A DNA stretch of 64,000 bases from DASCNA01 sp036011305 (GTDB taxonomy: Bacteria; Verrucomicrobiota; Lentisphaeria; Victivallales; GWF2-38-69): NCBI GenBank assembly GCA_036011305.1, contig DASCNA010000026.1, positions 1 to 64,000 of the forward strand. The letters are read 5' to 3'. The notes beneath the pieces were generated by a model. It saw nothing but the letters and a program-made list of their open reading frames with translations, was not told the origin of the DNA and did not search any database. Shown here piece by piece: positions 8,144 to 17,478 of the stretch (position 1 is its first letter; each line of letters opens with the position of its first letter). A program made the translations under genes and the position numbers.

Positions 8144-9091
8144 ATGAGAAAAAGAAAGGGAAAAGTTATTTTTTTTACTCTCATTGAATTAATTGTGTCA
8201 ATGTCAGTTATGCTTGTTTTAATGACAGTCATAGTCATGCTTTTTAATGCTACAAACAGAGTTGCAGATCAGGCTAAAGGGGATACAACAATGTATTTAA
8301 ATGCTAGAGTTGCTCTTGATTATATTACAAACGATATTGAAAGTATATACTTTGGAAGTACTCCTAGCAATATACCTTTTTGGCACTGGAGACCGTCTGA
8401 ACCAGCAACCCCCCCATCTGGCTGGGGTGTGTATGGTAATGAACTTGTTGCATTTATTACCGAAACAACTTTACTTCCAAATATTGAATGTGTCTCTACT
8501 TTATGCGAAGTTAAATATCAGAAATATAATACTACAGACCGTACTGACCCTGACTTTGGGCACCTCATGAGAAGTGTAACTGGAGATAAACTCGAGAATA
8601 GTTCTGACAATACAAAATGGAACTTTTTAAATAATAAATATAGCAAAGAAGTGGGATATACAGTAAATTTTGATGAATATGGGGATACTGTAGGCTCTCT
8701 TACGGCAGATAGTTCATCCCATGAAAAGTATGAAAGGTTAATACCGTGTGTAACAAAATTTTCACTTACATGTTATGATGAAGATGGAAAAGAAATAACA
8801 CCGGATAGCCATTCTAGTACAAATATAGATATTGATCCTGATAACGATACAACAAGTCCAACTGATTATCCAAGTAGTATTCATGTACAAATTACTCTAA
8901 TGAACAATGATGACTGGGATAAATGGATACACATGGTAAACAATGATGCTCATTTAAATGCCTACAAAGAAGATGCTGATAATAGTAACCTATCTGAATC
9001 AGCTCAAAGTGTAGCATACAAATTTAGAATATTACATGAAAGAATGTTTTCAAAGACTATACGTATAGCTTATAGAGGTACCGTAGAATGA
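8144..9091 (+). CDS. prepilin-like protein (PulJ/GspJ-like)
   Basis: A 315-residue prepilin-like protein. Its N-terminus reads KVIFFTLIELIVSMSVMLVL; cleavage between F10 and F11 would put Glu15 at +5. As in the preceding gene, -1 is Phe. After the hydrophobic helix comes ARVALDYITNDIESIYFGS, the arrangement of minor pseudopilins of the GspJ/PulJ group and of the third protein of the Verrucomicrobia-type prepilin cassettes. The remainder is extracellular and unrecognised. It lies 123 nt after the first cassette gene and overlaps the next one by 4 nt (ATGA), so the operon is tight. Confidence 0.82.
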   Translation: MRKRKGKVIFFTLIELIVSMSVMLVLMTVIVMLFNATNRVADQAKGDTTMYLNARVALDYITNDIESIYFGSTPSNIPFWHWRPSEPATPPSGWGVYGNELVAFITETTLLPNIECVSTLCEVKYQKYNTTDRTDPDFGHLMRSVTGDKLENSSDNTKWNFLNNKYSKEVGYTVNFDEYGDTVGSLTADSSSHEKYERLIPCVTKFSLTCYDEDGKEITPDSHSSTNIDIDPDNDTTSPTDYPSSIHVQITLMNNDDWDKWIHMVNNDAHLNAYKEDADNSNLSESAQSVAYKFRILHERMFSKTIRIAYRGTVE

Positions 9092-11742
9092 AAACGAAAC
9101 ATGCTAATAAAATATCTGAGAAAGGCATAGTTACCATTTTTGCCATTGGTTTTATTGGTTTATTAACTATGTTAAGTATGTTTTTTATGACAAACTCGAT
9201 TTTAGAGAGGAAAACATCCCAAAACTATAATGCCCTCCAAACTGCACGGATGGCAGCTAAATCAGCTTTAACCAGATCTATTGCAACACTTAATTTATAT
9301 GCCGATGATAATACTAAAGATATAAACAATATTTACAGTTATAACAGCAGTACTTCTGAAAGTGTCAGAAGTGAAAATTTAAAGATATTATTAGAAACAG
9401 TGGTCAGTGGAATAACCTATTATGATTCTAGAAAATATAATCCCAATGAGGGGCCTCACTGGCAATACGTATTAGGCAGTACAAAAGATATTGATGATCC
9501 CAATAGTGATTCTCCGATTGTTGCAAGATTTGCTTATATTGTAATTGCTGAACATGGGAAGCTTGATTTATCGGCATGTCTCGACTCTGGACTTAATAGT
9601 ACTGTCTCAAGTCCAGCCGCATCTGAAATATCAGGTAATGTATCTGGAGGTACTAATACCGCTTATGTAGGAAGAGACGGTTTTGAGAGAACTAGCCTTA
9701 AACCAAATCCTGATATTTATACTGGATCTAATAAATACATTACAGGCAGGTCTGGCAGAAATGTTAATGAAATTTTTCTAATGAGTATTGGCAATTGGAT
9801 GCTGGAAAATTATGCAGAGAAATTAAGTACTAAAAATGCTTCCCCGTCAGGTGAATTAAATGCTGGAGCAACCTGGCTGGATTTTGATTCAATATTTAAT
9901 ACTTTATCTATATCTGACAGCGATATCAAAGATTCATTTAGAACTTGTTTTGTATTAAATAATCCGGAAGATGTCGAGGCTTACTGGATTGATGAAAGTA
10001 AAGATAAAATGATAAATGTAAAAGAAATTTATCACAGGTTTAATATTTCACGAACAAACTGGAATGATTTAACAGTAGACTCATTAATTTCTGATCCAAA
10101 ATTAGTATATCCTACTGGTCAAAAAACTTCACTTTCTTCATCTTCTGATGAAAACATATATTCACTGCCTTGGCTAAAAAATTGGAATCATAATGGTGAT
10201 TTTTTAGATACAGAAACTTGTCAGAAGCAGATTGCTGCTAATCTTATTGATTACAACGATACCGATGACTCAGCTACTGTAGATAATATAGATGCACCTA
10301 CTTTTGTGGGGTTAGAGAACTGTCCCTATATAAATGAAATAAAATTAGTCATAAGCGGTAAAGCTGAAGAAATAAATCCAGCTTTTTCAGGGGAGCCAGG
10401 TTTAAGTGACTATGAATGTACCATGAATATAATGTCCTCAAGTATTGAATTGGTAAATATGTACAGTAATAATGTTGATTCTGCCAAAGCTGAACTTACT
10501 GTTTCTGGTGAATACAACTGGGCACCAAACAATCCAACTCCAAGTGTATTTTTAGATAAAAAAATTATTTTCAATAATATATCGACGGCTAGTAATAGCT
10601 ATAGTGCTTCAAATTATTCGACCAAAATTAATATTATGCCTGATGAAGATTCAAAGAATGAAGATGAAGCTAGTGGATTATCAAGAAGTATTACAGAATT
10701 TAAAATTACAAAACTTGAAGTAAAGCTAACTGATGCTATAGGAAATAATTTATATGATTTTGCATATGTTGATACAGGATACCTGAACGAAACAATCTCC
10801 AGTGATGGAACAGTTGATACTATTTATATAGATTACCAAATTGCTGATCCAAGACAAAATTTGTCATCATGGGAATGGGAGGAGCATAAAGACGTAACTA
10901 ATACAGATACAGGCACTATTGGAACTAAAAATTATTCATTCATCCATCCTTCAGGCGGTATAGATGCTGACTCAGAACCTAATGCTACAGAGCCTTGGAA
11001 TATTTCAACTGCTTATGTGAGAAATGCACCCATGTTATCACCATGGGAGCTGGGATTTATTCATAGAGGCAAAAAATGGCAGACACTGAACCTAAAAAAA
11101 TATAAATCTTTTTCAAATCCAACTCAGCTTCCTGATAAAACTGACGGAGGAGGAGAGTATTCAGACGGAGATGTTAATATACTTGATCAAATTAAGATGA
11201 CTGCTAAACCACAGGTCAAAGGACTGGTAAACCTAAATTCAGGTATTAAACCTGTACTAAAAGCACTGTTTGAAAAAATCAGAGTAGGAAGTGATGTAGG
11301 AAGCAGTGAAGGTCCCGGAGCACTTACTTCAGGGAGTACATCTGTTACAAGTAGTATCGCTCAAAGTTTAGCAGATAAGGTTTCAGATAATAACGGCAGC
11401 ATTGGTGGCAGTGAATTTTATTCAAGGGCACAAATACTGAGAGAAACTAACGGTGTTCCTGAATTATGGAATATATTTTCAATACAGAATACAGATGCAA
11501 AGCAGGAAGAAATAATTGGTAAATTTATTAATCTGACTAAAGCAACAACAACTGCAAATTTTTACACAGTTATAGCTATTGCCCAATCAATTAATGACAT
11601 AGAAGATCCAGGAACATACAACACAAATGAAGATGAAATTTTGACAAATCAAAAAATTCTTGTTAGAATTGAAAGAGTACCTGATGCAAACGGGGACAAA
11701 TTTTATATAAGGAGATTTTTATATATTGATGAGATAAAATAA
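9088..11742 (+). CDS. large GspK/PilX-like pilus-associated protein
   Basis: An 884-residue protein with a short basic start, then KGIVTIFAIGFIGLLTMLSM, a pilin-type hydrophobic helix after Gly but without Glu at +5. NALQTARMAAKSALTRSIATLN follows, the feature of GspK/PilX minor pilins, which lack Glu5 and cap the pilus tip. The large extracellular part (about 70-884) is Ser/Asn/Asp-rich and not recognisable beyond that. The size resembles the large first protein of Verrucomicrobia prepilin cassettes. It overlaps the preceding gene by 4 nt and ends 2 nt from the convergent glycosyltransferase gene. Confidence 0.72.
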   Translation: MKTKHANKISEKGIVTIFAIGFIGLLTMLSMFFMTNSILERKTSQNYNALQTARMAAKSALTRSIATLNLYADDNTKDINNIYSYNSSTSESVRSENLKILLETVVSGITYYDSRKYNPNEGPHWQYVLGSTKDIDDPNSDSPIVARFAYIVIAEHGKLDLSACLDSGLNSTVSSPAASEISGNVSGGTNTAYVGRDGFERTSLKPNPDIYTGSNKYITGRSGRNVNEIFLMSIGNWMLENYAEKLSTKNASPSGELNAGATWLDFDSIFNTLSISDSDIKDSFRTCFVLNNPEDVEAYWIDESKDKMINVKEIYHRFNISRTNWNDLTVDSLISDPKLVYPTGQKTSLSSSSDENIYSLPWLKNWNHNGDFLDTETCQKQIAANLIDYNDTDDSATVDNIDAPTFVGLENCPYINEIKLVISGKAEEINPAFSGEPGLSDYECTMNIMSSSIELVNMYSNNVDSAKAELTVSGEYNWAPNNPTPSVFLDKKIIFNNISTASNSYSASNYSTKINIMPDEDSKNEDEASGLSRSITEFKITKLEVKLTDAIGNNLYDFAYVDTGYLNETISSDGTVDTIYIDYQIADPRQNLSSWEWEEHKDVTNTDTGTIGTKNYSFIHPSGGIDADSEPNATEPWNISTAYVRNAPMLSPWELGFIHRGKKWQTLNLKKYKSFSNPTQLPDKTDGGGEYSDGDVNILDQIKMTAKPQVKGLVNLNSGIKPVLKALFEKIRVGSDVGSSEGPGALTSGSTSVTSSIAQSLADKVSDNNGSIGGSEFYSRAQILRETNGVPELWNIFSIQNTDAKQEEIIGKFINLTKATTTANFYTVIAIAQSINDIEDPGTYNTNEDEILTNQKILVRIERVPDANGDKFYIRRFLYIDEIK

Positions 11743-11748
11743 TCTCAT
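11729..11748. other. hairpin spanning two convergent stop codons
   Basis: ATGAGAT (11729-11735) pairs with ATCTCAT (11742-11748) around AAAATA. It contains both the TAA of the large pilus-like gene and the TGA of the opposing glycosyltransferase. There is no T-tract on either strand, so termination is only possible, not shown. Confidence 0.35.
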
Positions 11749-12917
11749 TGTCCTTTATCATAATCATCTTCCAGCTGGTCACACATATAATGCCAGTCAA
11801 ATTTACTTTTCACGAACTCTCTTCCATTTCTGCCTAGTTCTTTGGCTAACTCGGGATTTTTAAGTAATTTGATGGTATATTCATATACTTTATCGATATC
11901 ACCTGATTCGGCAATATAGCCTGTTTTATTATTTACAATAACCTCAGGAGTGCCGTCAAGATTAAACCCTATTGCAGGTTTGCCCGATGCCAGAGCCTGT
12001 ACAACAGCCCTGGGAAGTCCTTCCCTTAATGATAAATGAAGTAAAACATCCATAACATTTATATATTCAGGAATTTCATTCGGGTTTATCAATCCGGCAA
12101 AAATAAAATTTTCAGATACCCCTAGATCGGATATCTGTTTTTCAAGTTCATCTTTGAGTATTCCATCACCAACGATTACAACTCTCAACTCAGGAATCTG
12201 TTTTACTATTTTTGAAACTACGTCAATTAAATAATCATATCCTTTCAGTGGAAACAGTCTGGCAACTGTTCCTATTACAGGCGAGTTTTCAGGTATTTTT
12301 AACTTCTGTTTTAAAACAGTATTCTCACTGTGTTTTAAGAAAGGTCCAAGATCCATACCGCTGTAAATCAGTTTATATTTATCTGGTTTTGCTATATTTT
12401 TTTCAATACACTGATCTATCATTGCCTGTGCAACAGCATAAATTTTGTTGCATTTTCCAGCAGACCATTTTTCCAGTCTCTGATATAAGAAGTTTTTAAT
12501 TTTAGTTTCATTTCTATGAAAAGCTTGGCCATGAATAGTATGTACAATATAAGGAACTTTTACCGTATATGCAGCATATCTTCCGATGATACCTGCTTTA
12601 GAACTGTGAGTATGAACAACATCAAACTGATTTTTTTTGAGATATTTTTTAATATTAAAGTAGGCCTTTAAATCTTTAAGAGGATTTATATTTCTTGCAA
12701 GGGACCTGATTTCAACAATTTTTATATTATATTTTTGAACCAGATAATTCTCATAGAGCAGTTTCCCTTCCGGTCCTGAAGTAGGGCCTGTAACTAAAGT
12801 TACATCGTGCCCTTTTTCAATTAAACCGACTACAGAAAGAAGTGTATTTTCCTGCGCACCGCCGATTATCATTCTTGTAATAATATGACAGATTTTAAGC
12901 TTAGGCATTTTTTTCAT
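11745..12917 (-). CDS. glycosyltransferase family 4 protein
   Basis: A 390-residue GT-B glycosyltransferase. N-terminal ICHIITRMIIGGAQENTL is the acceptor-side glycine loop. HTHSSKAGIIGRYAAY and HTIHGQAFHRN lie near residues 100-135. The C-terminal nucleotide-sugar site reads REGLPRAVVQALASGKPAIGF, a version of the EX7E motif with Gln in the second position. It probably builds a surface polysaccharide or LPS sugar chain; donor and acceptor cannot be told. It is monocistronic. The ATG at 12917 has no clear ribosome site, and a tandem heptamer array lies directly upstream. Confidence 0.88.
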   Translation of the reverse strand: MKKMPKLKICHIITRMIIGGAQENTLLSVVGLIEKGHDVTLVTGPTSGPEGKLLYENYLVQKYNIKIVEIRSLARNINPLKDLKAYFNIKKYLKKNQFDVVHTHSSKAGIIGRYAAYTVKVPYIVHTIHGQAFHRNETKIKNFLYQRLEKWSAGKCNKIYAVAQAMIDQCIEKNIAKPDKYKLIYSGMDLGPFLKHSENTVLKQKLKIPENSPVIGTVARLFPLKGYDYLIDVVSKIVKQIPELRVVIVGDGILKDELEKQISDLGVSENFIFAGLINPNEIPEYINVMDVLLHLSLREGLPRAVVQALASGKPAIGFNLDGTPEVIVNNKTGYIAESGDIDKVYEYTIKLLKNPELAKELGRNGREFVKSKFDWHYMCDQLEDDYDKGQ

Positions 12918-12958
12918 TAGTTGTTGTTAGTTGACGGTTGATAGTTGTTATTAATTGA
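12917..12958. repeat. degenerate tandem heptamer array
   Basis: Six successive 7-bp units: TTAGTTG, TTGTTAG, TTGACGG, TTGATAG, TTGTTAT, TAATTGA. It begins at the glycosyltransferase start and so forms its 5' untranslated region. It belongs to a repeat style seen at four or five other gene ends in the window. Confidence 0.6.
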
Positions 12959-13019
12959 AATTAGCATAACAGAACATATTAAAAAGCATGACGCTAGTCG
13001 TGATGTTTTAGTAATAAAC

Positions 13020-13904
13020 TTAAGTTATTGATACAGTAAACGGCCTATTTAGTATTGCTGATACCTTGTACTCAATATCAGAGTTGAATCTATTCTTCAT
13101 TTTTTTTATAATACTTTCAGCCTGTTCTCCAGTTTTACATATTCCAAATAGTGTTGGACCGCTCCCAGTGATCTCCGTATTCAAAGCTCCTGATTCAATT
13201 AGTGCTGTTTTTAAAATTTTAAGAACGGGGAATTTTTTGTAAAGAGCAAATGCAAGATCATTTCTTAAGCAGTCAGCTATTTTTTCTATATTATTAGAAG
13301 TTAATGAATTTAAACAATTTGAAAGGTTTATATTATTGTTTTCTCTATTTAAATTTTTATATGCCCAAGCAGCGCTGACGGGGAAATGCGGAGCACAGAT
13401 TATAATATTGAAATTATCATTAATATCAATAGGAGTCAATATTTCGCCGATTCCTCTGCCTATAGAAGCAACTGTGTTTAAAAAAAATGAAACATCTGCT
13501 CCCAGTTTTGATGCCAGCTCCAATAATTTTTTTCTATTGAGTAAGTTAAATTTTTTATGGAGAATCAATAATACTGCCGCTGCATCAGAACTGCCACCGC
13601 CCATTCCAGCAGCAATGGGAATGCGTTTTTTTATAAAAATATTAACCCCAGGATTAATTTGAGCGTATTTAAAATAAGCCTCTGCAGCTTTGAAACATAG
13701 ATTCGTTTTATCCGCAGGGATATCAATGCTGTCAGAAACAATAGTAATTTTGCTACTTGTAGTAAAAGTTATTTTAATAGTGTCGTAAATATTTTTAAGA
13801 GGTAAAAAAACAGTTTCTATTTCATGATAATCATTGCTGTTTTTATTTTTTACCTGTAAAAACAGATTAATTTTAGCAGGAGTTTTTAAATTGTATTCAG
13901 TCAT
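13020..13904 (-). CDS. ispE: 4-diphosphocytidyl-2-C-methyl-D-erythritol kinase
   Basis: A 294-residue GHMP kinase that phosphorylates CDP-methylerythritol in the MEP isoprenoid pathway. Visible features are PAKINLFLQV with catalytic Lys11, the GHMP ATP loop PIAAGMGGGSSDAAA at about 96-110, catalytic Asp137 in LGADVSFF and the C-terminal GSGPTLFGIC. Length fits the family (about 280-290). It starts 14 nt after the sulfite reductase stop, so it is probably the last gene of cysE-sir-ispE. No Shine-Dalgarno is evident at its ATG. Confidence 0.95.
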   Translation of the reverse strand: MTEYNLKTPAKINLFLQVKNKNSNDYHEIETVFLPLKNIYDTIKITFTTSSKITIVSDSIDIPADKTNLCFKAAEAYFKYAQINPGVNIFIKKRIPIAAGMGGGSSDAAAVLLILHKKFNLLNRKKLLELASKLGADVSFFLNTVASIGRGIGEILTPIDINDNFNIIICAPHFPVSAAWAYKNLNRENNNINLSNCLNSLTSNNIEKIADCLRNDLAFALYKKFPVLKILKTALIESGALNTEITGSGPTLFGICKTGEQAESIIKKMKNRFNSDIEYKVSAILNRPFTVSIT

Positions 13905-13918
13905 AAAAAATCGTTTTT

Positions 13919-15448
13919 TTAATAAATATTATTATAAACTCTTTCAATTAAACTTTGCATATCGGAACACTTTAAATATGTATCTTCACAATAGCCCAAA
14001 TTTGTCAATAATTCTGAATCGGCAATTAATTTTACATGAGGAATAGATTTCCCCTCTGAATCTTTTTTGATACATCCCTGCAGTCCAATTTTTGCAACAG
14101 GGTGATTACTGCAGCAGTTTGGACATCCCGATATTTTTATATTACATATTATATTATCTATAATATCATTTTTCTGTTTTGAAAGTTCCCCCATAGCATT
14201 TGTGATCTCATCAGCAAAAGGTTTTGGATCTATGATTCCAATTGCACAGGTTTTGGCGCCAATACATGAAGTAACTAATCCTTTAAATGAATCTGCTTTA
14301 AAATCATAAATACCCTTTCTTTTGTCAAGCATTTCATATATATATTCTAACTGATCAGTTTTCACAGGAATAAAAATATCATTGTTTCTTGTCAATCTGA
14401 GATAAGGTAAATTTGTAATTTCAGCTATGTTTAAAATTATTTTGGATGCTTCTATAGAAACTAATCCATAAGGTACAAATAGCTTCAGTAGTGCAACGCT
14501 TTCATGAATAGTATCCATTACAGTTCGTTTTTTCCATTCTGCAAAATCATTATCATTTATTTCTGAGCATGGATGTAATTCTTTAAATAAATCAAATTTA
14601 TTTCGGCTTTCCAAATTATATTCAGGCAAATTAAGATTTGAGCCTAAAGCTTTTTCATAATACTTTGTGAACAGATCAATATACTCTTTTTCACCCAGTT
14701 CCTGTGCAACATACCTTAGTCTAGCTTTATTTCTTTTTTCTCTGTTGCCATGATCATAGAAAAGGTTTGTAACTGCAACTGCACAGTGAATAAAGTTGCA
14801 TTCAGGTATAAAATCAAAAATTTTTATAGCAGGAGAACTGTTTCTTCCCATTCCTCCTCCGGAATAAACTTCAAAGCCTTTTTCACTGTTTTTAATTTTA
14901 GCAAAAAAACCTAAGTCATGATATTGCGCAAATGAAGAGTCGCTGGAATCACATGAAAAAGCAAACTTAATTTTTCTGGGTAACGAGTAGGCCTTATCGT
15001 AATTATACAAATAATCTGCCATCGCTTTTGAATGAGGCAGAACGTCAAACAGAGATTTATCGGTTAAACCTGAATAACAGCAGGCAGCAATATTCCTTAC
15101 TGTATCTCCGCCACCTCCTTTAAAATAAATCCCTGATTCTGAACAATCCTTTATGATATCAAAAATGTATTCAGGATTTATTCCATGCAGCTGAACAGCC
15201 TGCCTGGTAGAAAAATGGATAAATTCTATATTATATTTTTCTGCTATTTGTATAATTACTTTATATTTTTCAATAGATAACTCTCCGCCGGTTACCCTTA
15301 TACGAACCATGAATTTATCATCTCTTTGTTTGTAAATTCCAAATGGAGCAGTATAAGCTTTGAGAGCGGGATAATTTATCAATCCTGATAAATAATCACT
15401 GATTTTTTCTTTTAAAACAAAATGCTCATTCAATATTAAATTATTCAT
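13919..15448 (-). CDS. ferredoxin-type sulfite/nitrite reductase
   Basis: A 509-residue siroheme enzyme with two ferredoxin-like half domains and two siroheme-binding repeats. The [4Fe-4S]-siroheme cysteines are C395-x5-C401 (CIGAKTC) and C442-x3-C446 (GCPNCC). RIRVTGGELS and RQAVQLHG near the N-terminus and GGGGDTVRNIAACC are typical of the NirA/Sir family. Because serine acetyltransferase is 4 nt upstream, assimilatory sulfite reduction for cysteine is the likelier role than nitrite reduction. Substrate cannot be proved from sequence. Confidence 0.88.
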   Translation of the reverse strand: MNNLILNEHFVLKEKISDYLSGLINYPALKAYTAPFGIYKQRDDKFMVRIRVTGGELSIEKYKVIIQIAEKYNIEFIHFSTRQAVQLHGINPEYIFDIIKDCSESGIYFKGGGGDTVRNIAACCYSGLTDKSLFDVLPHSKAMADYLYNYDKAYSLPRKIKFAFSCDSSDSSFAQYHDLGFFAKIKNSEKGFEVYSGGGMGRNSSPAIKIFDFIPECNFIHCAVAVTNLFYDHGNREKRNKARLRYVAQELGEKEYIDLFTKYYEKALGSNLNLPEYNLESRNKFDLFKELHPCSEINDNDFAEWKKRTVMDTIHESVALLKLFVPYGLVSIEASKIILNIAEITNLPYLRLTRNNDIFIPVKTDQLEYIYEMLDKRKGIYDFKADSFKGLVTSCIGAKTCAIGIIDPKPFADEITNAMGELSKQKNDIIDNIICNIKISGCPNCCSNHPVAKIGLQGCIKKDSEGKSIPHVKLIADSELLTNLGYCEDTYLKCSDMQSLIERVYNNIY

Positions 15449-15452
15449 AGTA

Positions 15453-16400
15453 TTAATTTTTATTTTTAGATTTTATTGAAAGTTGAGGGCTTGGAATTGT
15501 AACAAGAGAATCTGGTTTAACGCTTTCAGTAAGCCATACGTTTCCTCCAATTACTGATCCGCTGCCGATAGTAATATCACCAAGTATTGTTGCCCCTGAA
15601 TAAATAGTAACGTTATCCTCCAAAGTTGGGTGTCTTTTATTTCCTTTAATTATTCTGCCATCCGGTGTTTTTGGGAAAGACATTGCTCCCAGGGTAACTC
15701 CCTGGTAAATTTTAACATTATCGCCTATTATGGCAGTTTCTCCTATTACTACCCCTGTTCCGTGATCAATAAATACGCTATTGCCGATTTTTGCTCCGGG
15801 ATGAATATCTATTCCCACTTTGCTGTGTGCATATTCTCCCATAATTCTTGGGATTAAAGGTACTTTTTGTTCATACAGCTCATGAGCTATTCGATAAACT
15901 GTCAGAGCATACATTCCAGGGTAGCTCAAAATAATTTCTTCTAAACTCTTTGCCGCTGGGTCTCCTTCGTAAGCGGCAATAATATCCAGTTTTAATTTTT
16001 TCCTGATTTCCGGCAGCATCTGCATCAAGTGCAGCGCGGCACCATCTGTCAAACATTGTATATCACACTCTTCACACTCACTTTTTAAACGGCACTCAAA
16101 TTTAAAAGCTCTATTAATTTGTATACTGAGTTCAAGGAAAACTTTGGAGGCAATATTTCCAATGAAATAATGAATATTTTTCAGATTCAAAATTTTTTTA
16201 TTTGTAAAACCCGGGAAGATAACTTCTTCAAGATCGTTGATAATGGTTATGATCTCATTTTTACTTGGTAAATTGGCACCTTCTATATGGTTAATCCCTT
16301 CACCGTCCTGATAGCTGTTGTAAAGTTCTTTAATGATATCTTTTATCTCTTCAGTTTTATTTTCAGTCCAGAAGTTCTCTTTTAATAAGCAATCTTTCAT
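15453..16400 (-). CDS. cysE: serine O-acetyltransferase (EpsC/CysE type)
   Basis: A 315-residue serine acetyltransferase making O-acetylserine, the carbon precursor of cysteine. The N-terminal 150 residues form the long helical domain found in the EpsC-type group, with a Cys cluster (CRLKSECEECDIQC). The C-terminal part is a left-handed beta helix of hexapeptide repeats (DIHPGAKIGNSVFIDHGTG, then GNKRHPTLEDNVTIYSGATI). The start is supported by CGGAGAA about 9 nt upstream. It leads the cysE-sir-ispE cluster; no cysK is present. Confidence 0.93.
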   Translation of the reverse strand: MKDCLLKENFWTENKTEEIKDIIKELYNSYQDGEGINHIEGANLPSKNEIITIINDLEEVIFPGFTNKKILNLKNIHYFIGNIASKVFLELSIQINRAFKFECRLKSECEECDIQCLTDGAALHLMQMLPEIRKKLKLDIIAAYEGDPAAKSLEEIILSYPGMYALTVYRIAHELYEQKVPLIPRIMGEYAHSKVGIDIHPGAKIGNSVFIDHGTGVVIGETAIIGDNVKIYQGVTLGAMSFPKTPDGRIIKGNKRHPTLEDNVTIYSGATILGDITIGSGSVIGGNVWLTESVKPDSLVTIPSPQLSIKSKNKN

Positions 16401-16730
16401 AATTATTATTCTCCGATAAAACTCAAATTACTTCGTTTTTCATAAGATGCCGCTGTATTGACATTCATTTAATCTATATAACTAAACCCTCTGAAGGAAA
16501 ACCCTCGGCAGGAGCTTTGTCTTCCTTCGTGAAGATGGTAAATAATATATTACATTTATCCTGCATCATAAATATAATATTCAACATTATAACTTTTAAT
16601 TCCTAATTCCTAATAAATAATTCGTAATTTTTAAAATTTATCTTATACATAACTAAAATACAGAACATCAATTGAATAGTTTTATTCTTTTATAGACATT
16701 GTATATATTAAAAATCAGGATTCTATATTT
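16401..16730. other. 330-bp intergenic region with hairpin and heptamer repeats
   Basis: This region separates cysE (minus) from a small plus-strand gene. It holds a possible stem of GAAGGAA (16493-16499) and TTCCTTC (16522-16528) around 22 bases. It also holds the heptamer array listed separately at 16597-16638. I recognise no RNA family in it. Confidence 0.4.
16597..16638. repeat. degenerate tandem heptamer array
   Basis: Successive units TAATTCC, TAATTCC, TAATAAA, TAATTCG, TAATTTT, TAAAATT keep an exact 7-bp period. This resembles the short tandemly repeated heptamers known from cyanobacteria. It lies in a gene-free interval. Confidence 0.65.
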
Positions 16731-16901
16731 ATGAAAAATCTATGTAAACTAAATAGTGATTATATAAAAGAAAATATTGATGAACTTAAAGAGCTGGTAA
16801 AAAAACCAAGGTATATATGCAAAAAATGTGCAAGAGCCTCAAAGGATAAAAATCTTCTTTGCAAACCGTTGAAATTGGAGAAGAAAAAATCTAACGATTA
16901 A
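16731..16901 (+). CDS. small cysteine-rich protein (possible zinc ribbon)
   Basis: A 56-residue protein starting MKNLCKLNSDYIKEN. Cysteines are C5, C30, C33 and C44 (PRYICKKCARASKDKNLLCKP), a plausible zinc knuckle, with a Lys-rich tail. I recall short conserved proteins with a YICxKCGRxA core in other phyla but cannot assign a function. An AGGA lies about 11 nt upstream of the ATG. Its 3' end overlaps the convergent yigZ by 11 bp. Spacing of the cysteines and low-complexity-free sequence argue for a real gene. Confidence 0.7.
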   Translation: MKNLCKLNSDYIKENIDELKELVKKPRYICKKCARASKDKNLLCKPLKLEKKKSND

Positions 16902-17472
16902 AAATTTCGATATCTCTGTATTTTCCAAATATTGAGATATCTTTTTCAGTAGCTGAAATATTAAACTTAACTTTTTTATCAAACTCCTTATTTATCAACA
17001 CAGTTGACTTTGAATTTTCAATTATATTTTCAACAATACCGATTATTTTGTAATCGAAGACCAGAGTGTATACTTTTGTTTCAATATAGTTTATTATTCC
17101 GGATTCTTCTATTCCAAGTTTAGCAGATTTCATATAGGCTCTGATCAGTCCGGAAGCTCCAAGTTTAATGCCTCCAAAGTACCTTGTAATAATCACAACA
17201 ATATTAAACAGTTCAAGCCTGTTTAAAAGCTCATATACTGGTTTTCCAGCCGTATTCTTAGGCTCACCGTCATCAGAGAATTTAGCTTTCAATACACCAT
17301 CTTCCAGGATTTTATACGCATATACATTATGACCGGCATCTACATACCTATCTGAAACAGAACGAATATACGCTTTAGCCTTACTTTCAGTATCAACATA
17401 AAAAATGCTTGATATGAATTTTGATTTTTTTTCGATATATTCCACTGATGAAGGTGAAGAAATTATATTCAT
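16891..17472 (-). CDS. yigZ: YigZ/IMPACT family protein
   Basis: A 193-residue member of the UPF0029/IMPACT family. The N-terminal domain has KKSKFISSIFYVDTESKA, then DAGHNVYAYK, FSDDGEPKNTAGKPVYELL and TRYFGGIKLGASGLIRAY, the family signatures. The last 60 residues match the appended ferredoxin-like domain of bacterial YigZ. Eukaryotic IMPACT modulates the Gcn2 kinase; the bacterial role is unknown. It lies 6 nt after the metallopeptidase gene and is likely cotranscribed with it. Confidence 0.92.
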   Translation of the reverse strand: MNIISSPSSVEYIEKKSKFISSIFYVDTESKAKAYIRSVSDRYVDAGHNVYAYKILEDGVLKAKFSDDGEPKNTAGKPVYELLNRLELFNIVVIITRYFGGIKLGASGLIRAYMKSAKLGIEESGIINYIETKVYTLVFDYKIIGIVENIIENSKSTVLINKEFDKKVKFNISATEKDISIFGKYRDIEIFNR

Positions 17473-17478
17473 TGCCTG

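Noticed and set aside
12983..13010. Hairpin CATGAC-GCTA-GTCGTG as the terminator of ispE.
   Set aside because: On the minus strand one pair becomes a C-A mismatch and the tract after the stem is weak.
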